Below are positions 17,338 through 26,265 of a DNA stretch of 64,000 nucleotides, piece after piece. This DNA is from Brevibacillus antibioticus (lineage in GTDB: Bacteria; Bacillota; Bacilli; Brevibacillales; Brevibacillaceae), in the NCBI RefSeq assembly GCF_005217615.1, contig NZ_SZNK01000001.1, forward strand, positions 2,561,501 to 2,625,500, given 5' to 3'. The notes beneath the pieces are model-generated. The model was given only the letters and a program-made list of their open reading frames with translations. It was not told the DNA's origin and searched no databases. The translations under genes and the position numbers were made by a program. Each line of letters opens with the position of its first letter. Positions within the stretch are counted from its first letter, which is position 1.

Positions 17338-17576
17338 AGCTGAGTCAACATGGTGGAGGAGAAGAAAAAGCGCAGTTCTCTTCGACTCTGACACACCAGC
17401 AAGGGGATTGACTGTCCGTCTCCCCTTAAAAAAGGGGACCGTCGAGCCAAAGCCACCCTACGGGCGGATGTTTCTCAAAGAAGAAGTGTTCGACAAGCGT
17501 GGTCCCCTTTTTTAAGTTCCGACTGGGTAGGCGTTGTCAAGGTCTGCGAGTCCTGCGCTTTTTCTTCTCACCAGCT
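17338..17576. ncRNA. Candidate structured RNA of unknown class
   Basis: No gene fits 17330-17676. Two perfect 17-bp complementary arms (17359-17375 and 17553-17569) enclose the region and are extended by AGCTG/CAGCT outside and GACTC/GAGTC inside. Within lie four mutually complementary segments: AAGGGGA at 17401 and 17432, TCCCCTT at 17421 and 17503, giving alternative pairings, plus GTCGA/TCGAC. Each strand could be transcribed. I do not recognise an RNA family; a decayed non-autonomous element is the main alternative. Confidence 0.45.
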
Positions 17577-17635
17577 GTGTTTGTTCATCGATACCTATTT
17601 AAGAGAGAGAACAGTTCCGGACATTTTTGACATAA

Positions 17636-17672
17636 AAAGGAGCGCTACTACCTCGCAGCGCTCCTTTTTTCT
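17636..17672. terminator. Terminator of the 17677 gene
   Basis: AAAAAGGAGCGCT / AGCGCTCCTTTTTT; a run of A/T on both sides makes it usable in either direction. Confidence 0.8.
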
Positions 17673-17676
17673 TCTA

Positions 17677-18078
17677 TTACTCCTCAATCTTCTTTGCTTT
17701 TTTGCCAAACCACGTATTGGCAACCAGCTCGACTACTTGCTTCGGCAAGGATTGTGGTGCTTGTATTTCGGTTCCAGCCTTGTCCACTGTGCGGTAAAGC
17801 AAAGCTTTGTCATCTGCTGGGTCAGACATAGTTTGGAGTGTCCATTCGCCGATTTGTCCGGCGTTTGTCCACTCCTCGATCATTAGCTGATACTCTCCTG
17901 GCGCCAGTTCGATGTAATCCTCGTCAGTTACATCCACAATCGCATATCCATCGTGCTCGATTTCAGCATCGTATGTATTTCCGTTCGCCGCTTCGTACAG
18001 AGCGAGCTCTTCTGGGTTATTCAAGTTTTCTGTAAGATGAGTAAAATCCGCAATCGTGACCTTGATACGCTTTTTCAT
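17677..18078 (-). CDS. Hypothetical protein
   Basis: 133 residues from ATG 18078, directly behind GGAGGGG; the longer frame to 18102 adds nothing plausible. Acidic, soluble, with alternating beta-type segments (KVTIADFTHL, NTYDAEIEHDGYAIVDVTDEDYIELAPGEY broken by acidic turns) and a basic C-terminal tail (WFGKKAKKIEE). I do not recognise the family. Lies 51 bp behind the AP-endonuclease-like gene, same direction, possibly co-transcribed. Confidence 0.7.
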   Translation of the reverse strand: MKKRIKVTIADFTHLTENLNNPEELALYEAANGNTYDAEIEHDGYAIVDVTDEDYIELAPGEYQLMIEEWTNAGQIGEWTLQTMSDPADDKALLYRTVDKAGTEIQAPQSLPKQVVELVANTWFGKKAKKIEE

Positions 18079-18129
18079 AGGTACCCCTCCCGTGTTCAAC
18101 ACATCATTTCACACTCTACCACAACATGG

Positions 18130-18972
18130 TCAGGCCTGCCAATTGTCTATGAGCAGACGAACATGTTTGATTTCTTCGCTATGGCCCCCTTCTGAGCCTC
18201 TCGCCGTTTCCAGGACGATAGGAAGTCCTTGCAATTCGGGTGTTTGCAAAAAAGCGGCAATGGCTGCATCACCGATCATTCCTTTTCCGATGGAGGCATG
18301 CCGGTCTCGAAAGGAACCACTCGGATAAACGGAATCGTTCAGATGAACGGCACGCAAGCTCGTAAAATAATCGAGCGCTCGCATCCGATCGGCTACTTCC
18401 CCCCAATCATTCCCTTTCCACAATCCGCTGGCAAATGCATGACACGTATCGAGGCAAAAGCCTACCTTCTGTGGCTCAGCAAACAATTGTCGAACCTGCG
18501 TAAGCTCTTCGAGTGTCGTGCCCATGCGGTTGCCTTGTCCGGCATTGTTTTCGATTAACAACTGGGCTTTTCCATTCCAGCCATCCAGTATTTGATTGAC
18601 CATCTGAATCATGATTTTGTAACCGGTAAGTACATCCTCGCTTTTATACTGGCCAAAGTGAACGACCACGCCCAACGCTCCACAAGCTTCGGCAATTTCA
18701 AGGTCATTTCGTACCGAGCCCACTGTGACTGCGAATAGTTCCTGCTCCTCGACGCAAAGGTTCACCGGGTATGGCGTATGAGCAATCGACAGCATGCCGT
18801 TTTGCTGACAAAAAGCGCGACACCGCTCTGCATCCCGGGCATCGAATTGCTTAACACCTAGGCTTCGCGGGTTTTTCGGAAAAAATTGAAAGGATAACGC
18901 TCCTTCTCTGAATGCAGTCCTTGCCGCCTCCTCGTACCCATGACGAATACTGACATGACAGCCGATTTGCAA
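18130..18972 (-). CDS. Endonuclease IV-like (AP endonuclease family 2) protein
   Basis: 280 residues from TTG 18970-18972, chosen because GGGGAGGG lies 6 bp upstream and the product then starts (M)QIGCHVS, matching the family's (M)xIGSHVS beginning. TIM-barrel metal ligands are recognisable: HFGQ, the glutamate of IENNAGQGNRMG, DTCHAFASG, HLNDS, DRHASIGKG and the late glutamate in LETARG. Expected to cut DNA at abasic sites. Several positions differ from Nfo consensus, so this may be a second, specialised member. Confidence 0.85.
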   Translation of the reverse strand: MQIGCHVSIRHGYEEAARTAFREGALSFQFFPKNPRSLGVKQFDARDAERCRAFCQQNGMLSIAHTPYPVNLCVEEQELFAVTVGSVRNDLEIAEACGALGVVVHFGQYKSEDVLTGYKIMIQMVNQILDGWNGKAQLLIENNAGQGNRMGTTLEELTQVRQLFAEPQKVGFCLDTCHAFASGLWKGNDWGEVADRMRALDYFTSLRAVHLNDSVYPSGSFRDRHASIGKGMIGDAAIAAFLQTPELQGLPIVLETARGSEGGHSEEIKHVRLLIDNWQA

Positions 18973-19037
18973 GGTAATCCCTCCCCTCACTCATTTCCTA
19001 CCATTTTTCCCTCTGTCCCCTCTTCTCAATCGAGTGC

Positions 19038-19088
19038 TTGCGCTTTCCTGTCAGATCGAATACAATAAAACCAAACCGAACGTTCAGT
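19038..19088 (+). promoter_or_regulatory. tetR-type gene promoter with operator
   Basis: TTGCGC (19038-19043), 17-bp spacer, TACAAT (19061-19066). The near-palindrome ACCGAACGTTCAGT (19075-19088) covers the expected start site and recurs ahead of the MFS gene at 19728, so the repressor probably controls itself. Confidence 0.75.
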
Positions 19089-19111
19089 CTAGAATAAGGA
19101 GCTTTTAAAAA

Positions 19112-19705
19112 ATGTCAAAGCGTCGTCTCGATGGGGAGAAAACCAAACAACATATCGTAGAGAAAGCCACCGAGTTATTTTCTCAGAAAGGCTATTCAGC
19201 CACTTCCATTGAGGACATTTGCCAAGCAACTGGAGCGAGTAAGGGCAGCCTCTATTACCACTTCAAAAACAAGGAGCAGTTGTTCCTGTATTTGCTTGAA
19301 AAGCAGTACAGCGAATGGGTAGATCTGTGGCAGGAAAAAGAAAAAGAATTCGAGACATCCATCGATAAACTGTACGGCTTAGCTACTTTTTTCTTGGAGG
19401 ATTTTTTGTCCCACCCTCTAAAAAAAGCAGGTGAAGAGTTCTCCGGTAGCCAGCTCGCTGATCCAGTCATTTTAGAACAAGTGCTGGAAATGCTCGGCTC
19501 CACATATACCCTCTATACCTCACTTTTCCAAGAAGGAATCGACCGAGGCGAGTTCGCCCCATGCGATCCTGAGGAGATGGCGATGATACTAGAAGGGCTC
19601 ATGAACGGAATCATTAACGTAGGCTATCAAATGGAAGACGAGCGTCTTCATGCTCTGCTGAAGAGGAGCATTGACGTTTTGCTGCATGGCATTATTGCCA
19701 AGTAG
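19112..19705 (+). CDS. TetR-family repressor
   Basis: 197 residues. N-terminal DNA-binding domain is clear: IVEKATELFSQKGYSATSIEDICQ followed by the recognition helix region ATGASKGSLYYHFKNKEQLF (about 33-53). The all-helical C-terminal part would bind an inducer and form the dimer; its ligand cannot be read. Pairs with the MFS gene 64 bp downstream and with two ACCGNACGTTCRGT operators. Confidence 0.93.
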   Translation: MSKRRLDGEKTKQHIVEKATELFSQKGYSATSIEDICQATGASKGSLYYHFKNKEQLFLYLLEKQYSEWVDLWQEKEKEFETSIDKLYGLATFFLEDFLSHPLKKAGEEFSGSQLADPVILEQVLEMLGSTYTLYTSLFQEGIDRGEFAPCDPEEMAMILEGLMNGIINVGYQMEDERLHALLKRSIDVLLHGIIAK

Positions 19706-19727
19706 CATTTTTTTCAACCTTTATTAG

Positions 19728-19741
19728 ACCGGACGTTCGGT
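19728..19741 (+). promoter_or_regulatory. Operator ahead of MFS gene
   Basis: ACCGGACGTTCGGT, a near-perfect palindrome matching 12 of 14 positions of the site at 19075-19088. Confidence 0.7.
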
Positions 19742-19769
19742 ATAACTTTTTTCGGGAGTGATATGACCT

Positions 19770-21017
19770 ATGAAAGGTCTTTGGGGAAACAAAGTTTTTC
19801 TCACCGTCTTTATCACGGATACATTAGAAAATATCGGGATATGGATTCGTAACATGGCCTTGCTCTACTATGTGATGGAGACGAGCGGCAACAATCCGAC
19901 TGCCGTATCGCTCTTGACCGCTATCGAACTGGCGCCGATCTTGGTTTTTTCGATTATTGGTGGGGCATTGGCTGATCGCTGGAATCCGAAGCGAACGATG
20001 ATAGCCGGGAACCTGTTAAGCGCCCTCTCTGTTTTGGTCATCGTGTATTTGCTCTGGCAAGGGATGTGGATCGCTGTATTCTTTGCGACATTTATCTCAG
20101 CTATCTTGTCGCAGTTCTCCCAGCCTTCTTCTGCCAAGATGATGAAACGCCATATTCCTGATGAGCAAGTTGCAGCTGCTGTGTCTATTTCACAAAGTAC
20201 GGGTTCTATTTTTCTACTGGTTGGTCCGATCGTTGGTACCTTCTTCTTTGAACATTGGGGCATCTACCCTTCCCTGTTAACGATGGCTGGTCTCTTCTTC
20301 GTCTCGGCACTGATCCTATTGACACTCCCTGCCTCAACTGCCAGTGCAACAGAGGGAGACGGAACTCTCCTTTCTGAGATTAAAGCAGGCTTTGCCTATG
20401 TAAAAGAGCGACCAGCCTTACGTGGGCTTGCCGTTACCTTTTCGTGTCTGGGACTATCCTCGGGTCTTATCAATTCCCTGGAGGTATTTGTTATCACGGA
20501 TCGTCTATTACTCTCCAAGGAAGCCATTCAATGGTTTACCGCGTTAGACGGATTGGGTATGCTATTGGGCGGTATTTTGGCTTCCATTTATCTGGATCGC
20601 CTGAATGGTCGTTGGGTCATTACAGGTGGATTGATATTCTTCGCTCTTTCCGTCGCCGTAGAAGTTCTCTCTGTTTGGGTATACGTCACCGCAGCGATGC
20701 GCTTTTTCACCGGAATTGGGATGGCATTTTTACAGATCGTGATCGGTATGTTCATGATCAAGCTCGTGGATGAAGCGTATATCGGACGAGTGAATGGAAC
20801 GATTTCACCGCTCATGGTCGGACTCATGATGATCGGTTCCTTTACAGCAGGTCCGCTCATGCAGATGACTTCGTTGATTACGGTATTTCTGATCGCATCT
20901 GTCATCCTTCTACTCGCTGCATGGGGATGTACACGAATCAAGTGGGATTCGGTAGAAGCCACACAAGATGGAGCTAACCATCTTCTCGAACACAAGCAAG
21001 CGCAAACTCTATCGTAA
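19770..21017 (+). CDS. MFS transporter, probable drug exporter
   Basis: 415 residues with about 12 membrane helices. The cytoplasmic loop 2-3 motif reads GGALADRWNPKRTMI, as in DHA1/MefA-like exporters. Typical helices include ILVFSIIGGALAD and IFLLVGPIVGTFFF. Control by the adjacent TetR repressor suggests export of the compound that the repressor senses. Ribosome site GGGAGTGA; intrinsic terminator at 21034-21065. Confidence 0.9.
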   Translation: MKGLWGNKVFLTVFITDTLENIGIWIRNMALLYYVMETSGNNPTAVSLLTAIELAPILVFSIIGGALADRWNPKRTMIAGNLLSALSVLVIVYLLWQGMWIAVFFATFISAILSQFSQPSSAKMMKRHIPDEQVAAAVSISQSTGSIFLLVGPIVGTFFFEHWGIYPSLLTMAGLFFVSALILLTLPASTASATEGDGTLLSEIKAGFAYVKERPALRGLAVTFSCLGLSSGLINSLEVFVITDRLLLSKEAIQWFTALDGLGMLLGGILASIYLDRLNGRWVITGGLIFFALSVAVEVLSVWVYVTAAMRFFTGIGMAFLQIVIGMFMIKLVDEAYIGRVNGTISPLMVGLMMIGSFTAGPLMQMTSLITVFLIASVILLLAAWGCTRIKWDSVEATQDGANHLLEHKQAQTLS

Positions 21018-21033
21018 GAGAATGCGCCCAAGC

Positions 21034-21065
21034 AAAAAAGCTGTCCACCAAGCGGACAGCTTTTT
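21034..21065. terminator. Bidirectional terminator
   Basis: AAAAAAGCTGTCC / GGACAGCTTTTT between the convergent MFS and universal stress protein genes. Confidence 0.85.
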
Positions 21066-21076
21066 CTAGCAAAATG

Positions 21077-21943
21077 CTATGTTTTCACAATGAGGAGTGG
21101 TGTTTTCGTACGATGAATCGTTTTAAATGTAACACTGCCAAGCAATGTACCTGCAACTGCACCTTGTCCATGATGACCGAGCACAACCAGTCCAGCGCCG
21201 ATTTCTTCAGCCGTCTGGCGGATCACTGTAGCTGGATCTCCAACCACGACCATGCTTTCAAAAGGAATCGATGCATCTTCAAGCATCTCCTCGCAAGGTT
21301 TTAGTGTTTCACGTCCCCAACCTTCGAGTGTATTCATGTTATCCCAGCCTACGCCATATACACCTGCGTATGTGACTGGCGGGATGACAACGGACAGAAG
21401 TGTATACGATACATCCGGTAGGTGTTGCCCCATCTCGATGGCTTTTTTCGTAGCTTCCATCGAATGATCGGAACCATCTACGGCAATGAGTACTTTATTC
21501 CAAGGGAAGCGGCTCTCGTCTGTCTCCTCTGCAATAAGGAAGACCGGAACTTTGACCTCGTGGAGTGTCGGATAGCTGACGCTCTGCAACAGGAAGCCTG
21601 TAATGCGGCCGTAGCCATGGGTTCCCATTACGATGGCAGCATAGTCATTCGCAGCGTGCTTCGCAATGACTTCATGCGGCTCTCCGAACTCAATTTCCAA
21701 TTCATACGTGATACCGGCTTCTTCTACGATCGACAGGAATTTCTTCAGATCTTCTCTTGCTTCATCCAATTGATAATCTTCTACGACATCTCTTCCCAAC
21801 CTTCTGACAACGTTGCGTGAAGGGAAAGGCGAGATGGCATGAAGCAATGTGATATCATGCTTATTTTTGGCGTAGGCCAGCGCGAAGCGGACCGCCTGAA
21901 TGGACTGCGCTGAGAAATCGACAGGGACTAGAATACGGGACAT
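21077..21943 (-). CDS. Tandem universal stress protein (UspA)
   Basis: 288 residues from ATG 21943 (AGGAAGG upstream). Two Usp domains: first RILVPVDFSAQSIQAVRFAL ... GTHGYGRITGFLLQSVS (about 1-140), second KVLIAVDGSDHSMEATKKAI ... VVLGHHGQGAVAGTLLGSV (about 150-288). The second carries the G-2x-G-9x-G-(S/T) ATP-binding pattern most clearly. Such tandem proteins act in stress endurance and bind nucleotides; the trigger here is unknown. The leader holds three inverted repeats at 22032-22087. Confidence 0.92.
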   Translation of the reverse strand: MSRILVPVDFSAQSIQAVRFALAYAKNKHDITLLHAISPFPSRNVVRRLGRDVVEDYQLDEAREDLKKFLSIVEEAGITYELEIEFGEPHEVIAKHAANDYAAIVMGTHGYGRITGFLLQSVSYPTLHEVKVPVFLIAEETDESRFPWNKVLIAVDGSDHSMEATKKAIEMGQHLPDVSYTLLSVVIPPVTYAGVYGVGWDNMNTLEGWGRETLKPCEEMLEDASIPFESMVVVGDPATVIRQTAEEIGAGLVVLGHHGQGAVAGTLLGSVTFKTIHRTKTPLLIVKT

Positions 21944-22031
21944 AATGACACGTCCTTCCTCTTTTTCATCTGGCAAATGCGGTGTTGCTCTATGTATCCA
22001 TCTGCCTTGTGTCCATTGTAGCCCTCTGGCT

Positions 22032-22087
22032 CCTACGTGTATGTAGGGGGTTTCCCTGATCTTGGTAGGGATATTCCCTGATAGGGA
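22032..22087. repeat. Three consecutive inverted repeats ahead of usp gene
   Basis: CCTAC-N6-GTAGG (22032-22047), TCCCT-N9-AGGGA (22053-22071) and TCCCT-N3-AGGGA (22075-22087) lie between the HD-GYP-like and usp genes. No T-run follows them, so terminator use is unlikely; protein binding or an alternating RNA fold is possible. Confidence 0.5.
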
Positions 22088-22106
22088 GTCCTAACCTTTC
22101 CATGCC

Positions 22107-23168
22107 CTAGTCCATGACAGCTGTGATAAAAATAGTTGGCTTTTCACTCAAGTCAATGTCCATAATTTCATGATCATCCACCATCCGCCGATTCGCCTGT
22201 TGGTCTCTTCGAATGACCCGAATGACTGGACGCGAAGGCAAGCCTCTATTTTGGTCAATGATCACACCGATCTCTCCTGTCGACAGCTTCAGCGAGGTTC
22301 CTGTGGGGTACATGGCAATCGAGCGCAAAAAGTGAATGACCATTTTATGATCAAAGCGTTTCTCCGCGAGCCCCATGACTTTTTCGCAAGCCTCATACGC
22401 TGGCAACGTCTCTTCTTCCGCTGAAAAAGGCGAGATGAGATTATCATAGTAGTTACAAATCGCAACAATCTTGGCGAAATCATGAATCTCATCGCCAGTC
22501 AGTCCTCTTGGCTCCCCACTACCATCCACCCATTCATGATGCTGCAAAGGAACGTGTGCGGACACAATGCTCATCTCATGTTTTTTTCGCAACAGATCAA
22601 AGCCCAGCCAGGTATGATGATTGGTCTTGCTGTTCTTTTTGTAGGCTGGGGCTTCCTTGTCAACTGACAGCTTTCCAATGTCATGCAAGAGGGCTCCGAT
22701 AGCCAGCTCTTTTAATTGAGCCGCATTATAACCTAATCCTACGCCCATTACTGTTGCCATCATGCACACATTCAAGGAATGAATGTACATAGCGTTGTCG
22801 GTCGTGCGAATCTCTCCCAAATTCAACAGCACGCGACGATTTCTCAAGGTTTCGTCGATAATACTTCCCACTGATTTTTGAATACCGCGAACATCAAAAT
22901 TTTTTCCAGACTGCACACACGAAATCGCTTGCGACAGATTGCGGATGGCGTCCTTCCGAGTGGTCTCCGTGACGACCTCCTGCTCTTTCACTTCATCGAG
23001 GAACGGGTCTTTGATGCTTAACATCGTGACGCCGAACCGACGCAATTTATTAATCATTCCGACAGTCAGCTGGACACCTGCATGCAAGAGCGTCAAGCCC
23101 TCACTTGTATAAATGCTTCGAGCCAAAACGTCTCCTGGCTCTACTAGGTCTACGTTCACATATTTCAT
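22107..23168 (-). CDS. HD-GYP-type phosphohydrolase with GEP in place of GYP
   Basis: 353 residues from ATG 23168 (AGGAGGAAAG upstream). The HD domain is intact (MYIHSLNV, LLHDIGKLSVD, HTWLGFDLL, HVPLQHHE) and DGSGEPRGL sits where c-di-GMP phosphodiesterases have DGxGYPxGL. An N-terminal part (1-120) includes DLVEPGDVLARSIYTSEG, as in YpdC-like bacilli proteins. Probably a cyclic dinucleotide phosphodiesterase, but the changed signature loop leaves activity open. No membrane segment. Confidence 0.88.
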   Translation of the reverse strand: MKYVNVDLVEPGDVLARSIYTSEGLTLLHAGVQLTVGMINKLRRFGVTMLSIKDPFLDEVKEQEVVTETTRKDAIRNLSQAISCVQSGKNFDVRGIQKSVGSIIDETLRNRRVLLNLGEIRTTDNAMYIHSLNVCMMATVMGVGLGYNAAQLKELAIGALLHDIGKLSVDKEAPAYKKNSKTNHHTWLGFDLLRKKHEMSIVSAHVPLQHHEWVDGSGEPRGLTGDEIHDFAKIVAICNYYDNLISPFSAEEETLPAYEACEKVMGLAEKRFDHKMVIHFLRSIAMYPTGTSLKLSTGEIGVIIDQNRGLPSRPVIRVIRRDQQANRRMVDDHEIMDIDLSEKPTIFITAVMD

Positions 23169-23288
23169 GGGGTCTTTCCTCCTGATTCCATCCTCCCCTG
23201 ATGCTTCTTCCCTATCTTTACTTTGGAAAAACCTGTTTTGCATGATTTTGCCGAAAAAACATCCGCTGGACAGACGTTTTCTCATTTT

Positions 23289-24146
23289 TCAGCTGTTCCT
23301 GCCAAGAGCAAGCCATGTACAAAGCCTAGAAAATTGAGTACGAGCATCCTCGTAGCCTTGTTTGTAATAATGCTCCAGCTTTTCCTCTTGACGTTCAAAA
23401 CCTCGTAGAAAGGTCCCTACTGGTGGTGCGATGACAAACGCTCTGCCTTCCTTCTGCATCTCTTTGACATGCTCCATAGCCTCGTAATAGATGCGAAAAT
23501 GACGAATGAATGCTTGGCACAAACGTGTACTTCTGGAAAAAAGACGCTCGGCACGCGAAAGCTGCCGCATCCATTCCCTTGGCGGACAAGAAGAAGTAAG
23601 CACAATAATATGCTTTTGATTGCCATCCAGCATGGACTTCATGAAAGGAACCGGATGCACGATGCCCCCATCCCATAGCTTACGTCCGTTAAACGTAACC
23701 TTGGGTGATAGAAACGGAAGACTACACGACGCCCGAATCACATGGAAAATATCCTCACAGTCGTCTTTCGTATAGTAAACGGCTTCCCCTGTCGCGCAAT
23801 CCGTTGTGACGACGACAAACTGTTCCTTCGCTTCGCGAAACCGATTAAAGGCGAACGGCTCCAGCTTGTTAGGCATCTCATTGAAAATAAAATCCATGCC
23901 AAACAGCGACCGCTTCGTGATCAAATTTTTGTAGTGAAAGTATCGGGGATCGCGAATGTATTTCGTATGATAAATCTTGCCCAATCCGCGCTGCCTTGCC
24001 AAGTATGCCGCTCCATTACACGCACCCGCTGACACAGCAACCACATACGGGATGTATAGCTCCTGCTCCATGAAGTAATCCAAAACGCCTGCGGTGTAAA
24101 TCCCACGGCTACCCCCTCCCTGCAAAACGAGCCCGACCTTATCCAT
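23289..24146 (-). CDS. Patatin-like phospholipase
   Basis: 285 residues, taken from ATG 24146 (GGGTGA upstream) rather than the ATG at 24170, which lacks a ribosome site. Catalytic dyad and oxyanion hole are visible: GLVLQGGGSRG, AVSAGACNG with the nucleophile serine, and the aspartate of WDGGIVHPVP. Related to YchK/YlbK-type bacterial patatins that hydrolyse lipid esters. No signal peptide. Single gene between the HD-GYP-like gene and a small hypothetical gene. Confidence 0.9.
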   Translation of the reverse strand: MDKVGLVLQGGGSRGIYTAGVLDYFMEQELYIPYVVAVSAGACNGAAYLARQRGLGKIYHTKYIRDPRYFHYKNLITKRSLFGMDFIFNEMPNKLEPFAFNRFREAKEQFVVVTTDCATGEAVYYTKDDCEDIFHVIRASCSLPFLSPKVTFNGRKLWDGGIVHPVPFMKSMLDGNQKHIIVLTSSCPPREWMRQLSRAERLFSRSTRLCQAFIRHFRIYYEAMEHVKEMQKEGRAFVIAPPVGTFLRGFERQEEKLEHYYKQGYEDARTQFSRLCTWLALGRNS

Positions 24147-24256
24147 ACCAATCACCCATTTTGATGTCATTTACCCGTAGTATGAATGATTGCATTATGA
24201 AACATGCAGGGCCGAATCGTGCCAATCAAAAAACGACCCTCAAACGGGGTCGCCAC

Positions 24257-24568
24257 TCAAACGTCTTTTTTCATCATGCTGTACTCATCACGGACCATCG
24301 TTACGTTTTCCCCTTGCTGTGTCAACTCCAGCTTATAGAGGATATCGGCAAGCACCGCTGCATAGATCAAGGTTAACTCCCCGGTATTAACCGGCTCACG
24401 AAAGTAGCTTCCGATCATTTCATAGCCTTTTCGCTTATAGGATTCGGTATCTTCCTCTTCCAGTGCTTCACATAGCTCTCCAATCAGATCATCCAATGCC
24501 AGCCTTGCACGCTCATAGACATCTGGCTGGCCATGTGATAAAGCGTCTGACTCTTTCGTTGTACCCAC
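24257..24568 (-). CDS. Small hypothetical protein
   Basis: 103 residues from GTG 24566-24568 behind AGGAGGAGGGG. Acidic and predicted all-helical (YERARLALDDLIGELCEALEEED, LTLIYAAVLADILYKLEL). Not recognised. It starts 45 bp behind the symporter gene ending at 24614 in the same direction, so it is probably the last gene of that transcript. Confidence 0.7.
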   Translation of the reverse strand: MGTTKESDALSHGQPDVYERARLALDDLIGELCEALEEEDTESYKRKGYEMIGSYFREPVNTGELTLIYAAVLADILYKLELTQQGENVTMVRDEYSMMKKDV

Positions 24569-24613
24569 TGCCCCTCCTCCTTCTACTCCTAGAGTGGGGC
24601 ACGCAGAGAGGCT

Positions 24614-26176
24614 TTATGCAGATTCTTGTTCCGTTTTCTTCGCAGGTGGAACTCGGATTCCCGTCAACGCCTGAAACAGTACGCGCTGATACTTCATCTC
24701 GGCATCCGGATCAGGCCGATCCAGTAGTGTCCCAAGGACTGCGCCTAAAAAGCCGAGTGGTATAGAGACCAATCCAGGATTCGTCAGTGGAAATAGTGGC
24801 TCCGCCCGAATAAGTCCGGTGAGGGGATGCATAACAGTCGGTCCTAAAATGACAAGGACTACTGATGCCGCTAACCCTGTCAGGACGCCACAAATCGCTC
24901 CTCGCACGGTAAACTGCTTCCAATACAACGTAAATAACAGCAGAGGCAAATTGGATGATGCTGCTACCGCAAACGTCAGCGCAACGAGAATCGCCACGTT
25001 CATTTTTTCTGCACCGATAGCCAGCCAAATGGAGATCACGCCCACCGCTACTGACGCAAGCTTTGCCATGGTGACCTGTTCTTTTTCCGAAGCTACCCCT
25101 CGTCTGATCAGATGACTGTAGACATCATGTGCGAACGCAGAAGAGGCAGAGAGCACGAGTCCTGTCACGACAGCCAATATCGTCGCGAAAGCAACGGCAG
25201 CGATATACGCCATCAAAAACTCTCCACCGAGAGCATCCGCCAAGAGTGTGACAGTCAGATTCCCCCCGAAGCCCACATTTTTCAATGCCTCGTAGCCTAC
25301 AAACGTGCTCGCACCGAATCCGAGAAAGATCGTCATCAAATAAAAGGCACCGATGACCCACGTAGCGGTGTAAATCGAATTACGAGTCGTCTTTGCGTCC
25401 TTGACTGTAAACAACCGGGAGATAATATGGGGGAGTCCAGCAGTACCGAGAATCAAAGCCAAATGCAGGGAGATCGTTTCCAGCGGATCATGAAGTTGAT
25501 TACCCGGTTGCAAGAACTGTTCCTGAAGAGGTGTAATCGTACTCACATGTGAAAACATTTCGGAGAAGCTCCAATCAAAACGGGCGAACACGATCAGACT
25601 TAGGATCAATGTCCCTGTCAGGAGCAAAATCGCTTTAATTATCTGAACCCACGAGGTCGCCACCATCCCGCCGAACACGACGTAAAATGTCATCAGGCTC
25701 CCGACAATCAGGACAGCCGTATCGTAACGAATTCCCAATAAATAATGAATGAGGGCACCTGCGCCAACTAATTGCGCCAGCATGTAAAAAATCGTAATTA
25801 AGAGAGTCGTACAGGCAACAACGCCACGCAGCCAAAGACTGTCAAACCTGACGGCAATCGCGTCTGCCAGCGTATAGCGCCCCAAATTATGCAACGGCTC
25901 CGCAACTAAAAACAAAATAATCAGATAAGAAACAAAAAAGCCTATCGCATACACGAACCCGTCAAAGCCGTACATCGCAATCGTTCCCGCAATCCCCAAA
26001 AACGAGGCAGCACTCATGTAGTCGCCTGCAATGGCAATGCCATTTTGTAACCCGTTCAAGCGATTTCCTGCTGCATAGAAGTCTTTCGTCGTCCCCGTCT
26101 GTTTGGCAGCCGAATAAGTAATGGCCATTGTTCCGATAATGACGGCAAGGAAAAAGATGATCGTCGTCACGGACAA
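24614..26176 (-). CDS. Sodium/solute symporter, ActP type (second copy)
   Basis: 520 residues from TTG 26174-26176 (AAGGGAGAAG upstream). About 13 membrane helices of the SSS family; GDYMSAASFLGIAG and LVGAGALIHYLLG match acetate/monocarboxylate permeases. It is a paralogue of the gene directly upstream (26266-27792), with conserved motifs at the same places (TFYVVFGGMVATSWVQIIKA). Substrate is probably a short carboxylate such as acetate or pyruvate, by family. Confidence 0.9.
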   Translation of the reverse strand: MSVTTIIFFLAVIIGTMAITYSAAKQTGTTKDFYAAGNRLNGLQNGIAIAGDYMSAASFLGIAGTIAMYGFDGFVYAIGFFVSYLIILFLVAEPLHNLGRYTLADAIAVRFDSLWLRGVVACTTLLITIFYMLAQLVGAGALIHYLLGIRYDTAVLIVGSLMTFYVVFGGMVATSWVQIIKAILLLTGTLILSLIVFARFDWSFSEMFSHVSTITPLQEQFLQPGNQLHDPLETISLHLALILGTAGLPHIISRLFTVKDAKTTRNSIYTATWVIGAFYLMTIFLGFGASTFVGYEALKNVGFGGNLTVTLLADALGGEFLMAYIAAVAFATILAVVTGLVLSASSAFAHDVYSHLIRRGVASEKEQVTMAKLASVAVGVISIWLAIGAEKMNVAILVALTFAVAASSNLPLLLFTLYWKQFTVRGAICGVLTGLAASVVLVILGPTVMHPLTGLIRAEPLFPLTNPGLVSIPLGFLGAVLGTLLDRPDPDAEMKYQRVLFQALTGIRVPPAKKTEQESA

Positions 26177-26265
26177 GACTTCTCCCTTCTTGCAAAAAAT
26201 GAAAAAAAGACCGGGGTTAATCCCAGCCTTGTCTTCGTGGCATGAGCTTCCTACGCTTACTGTTT

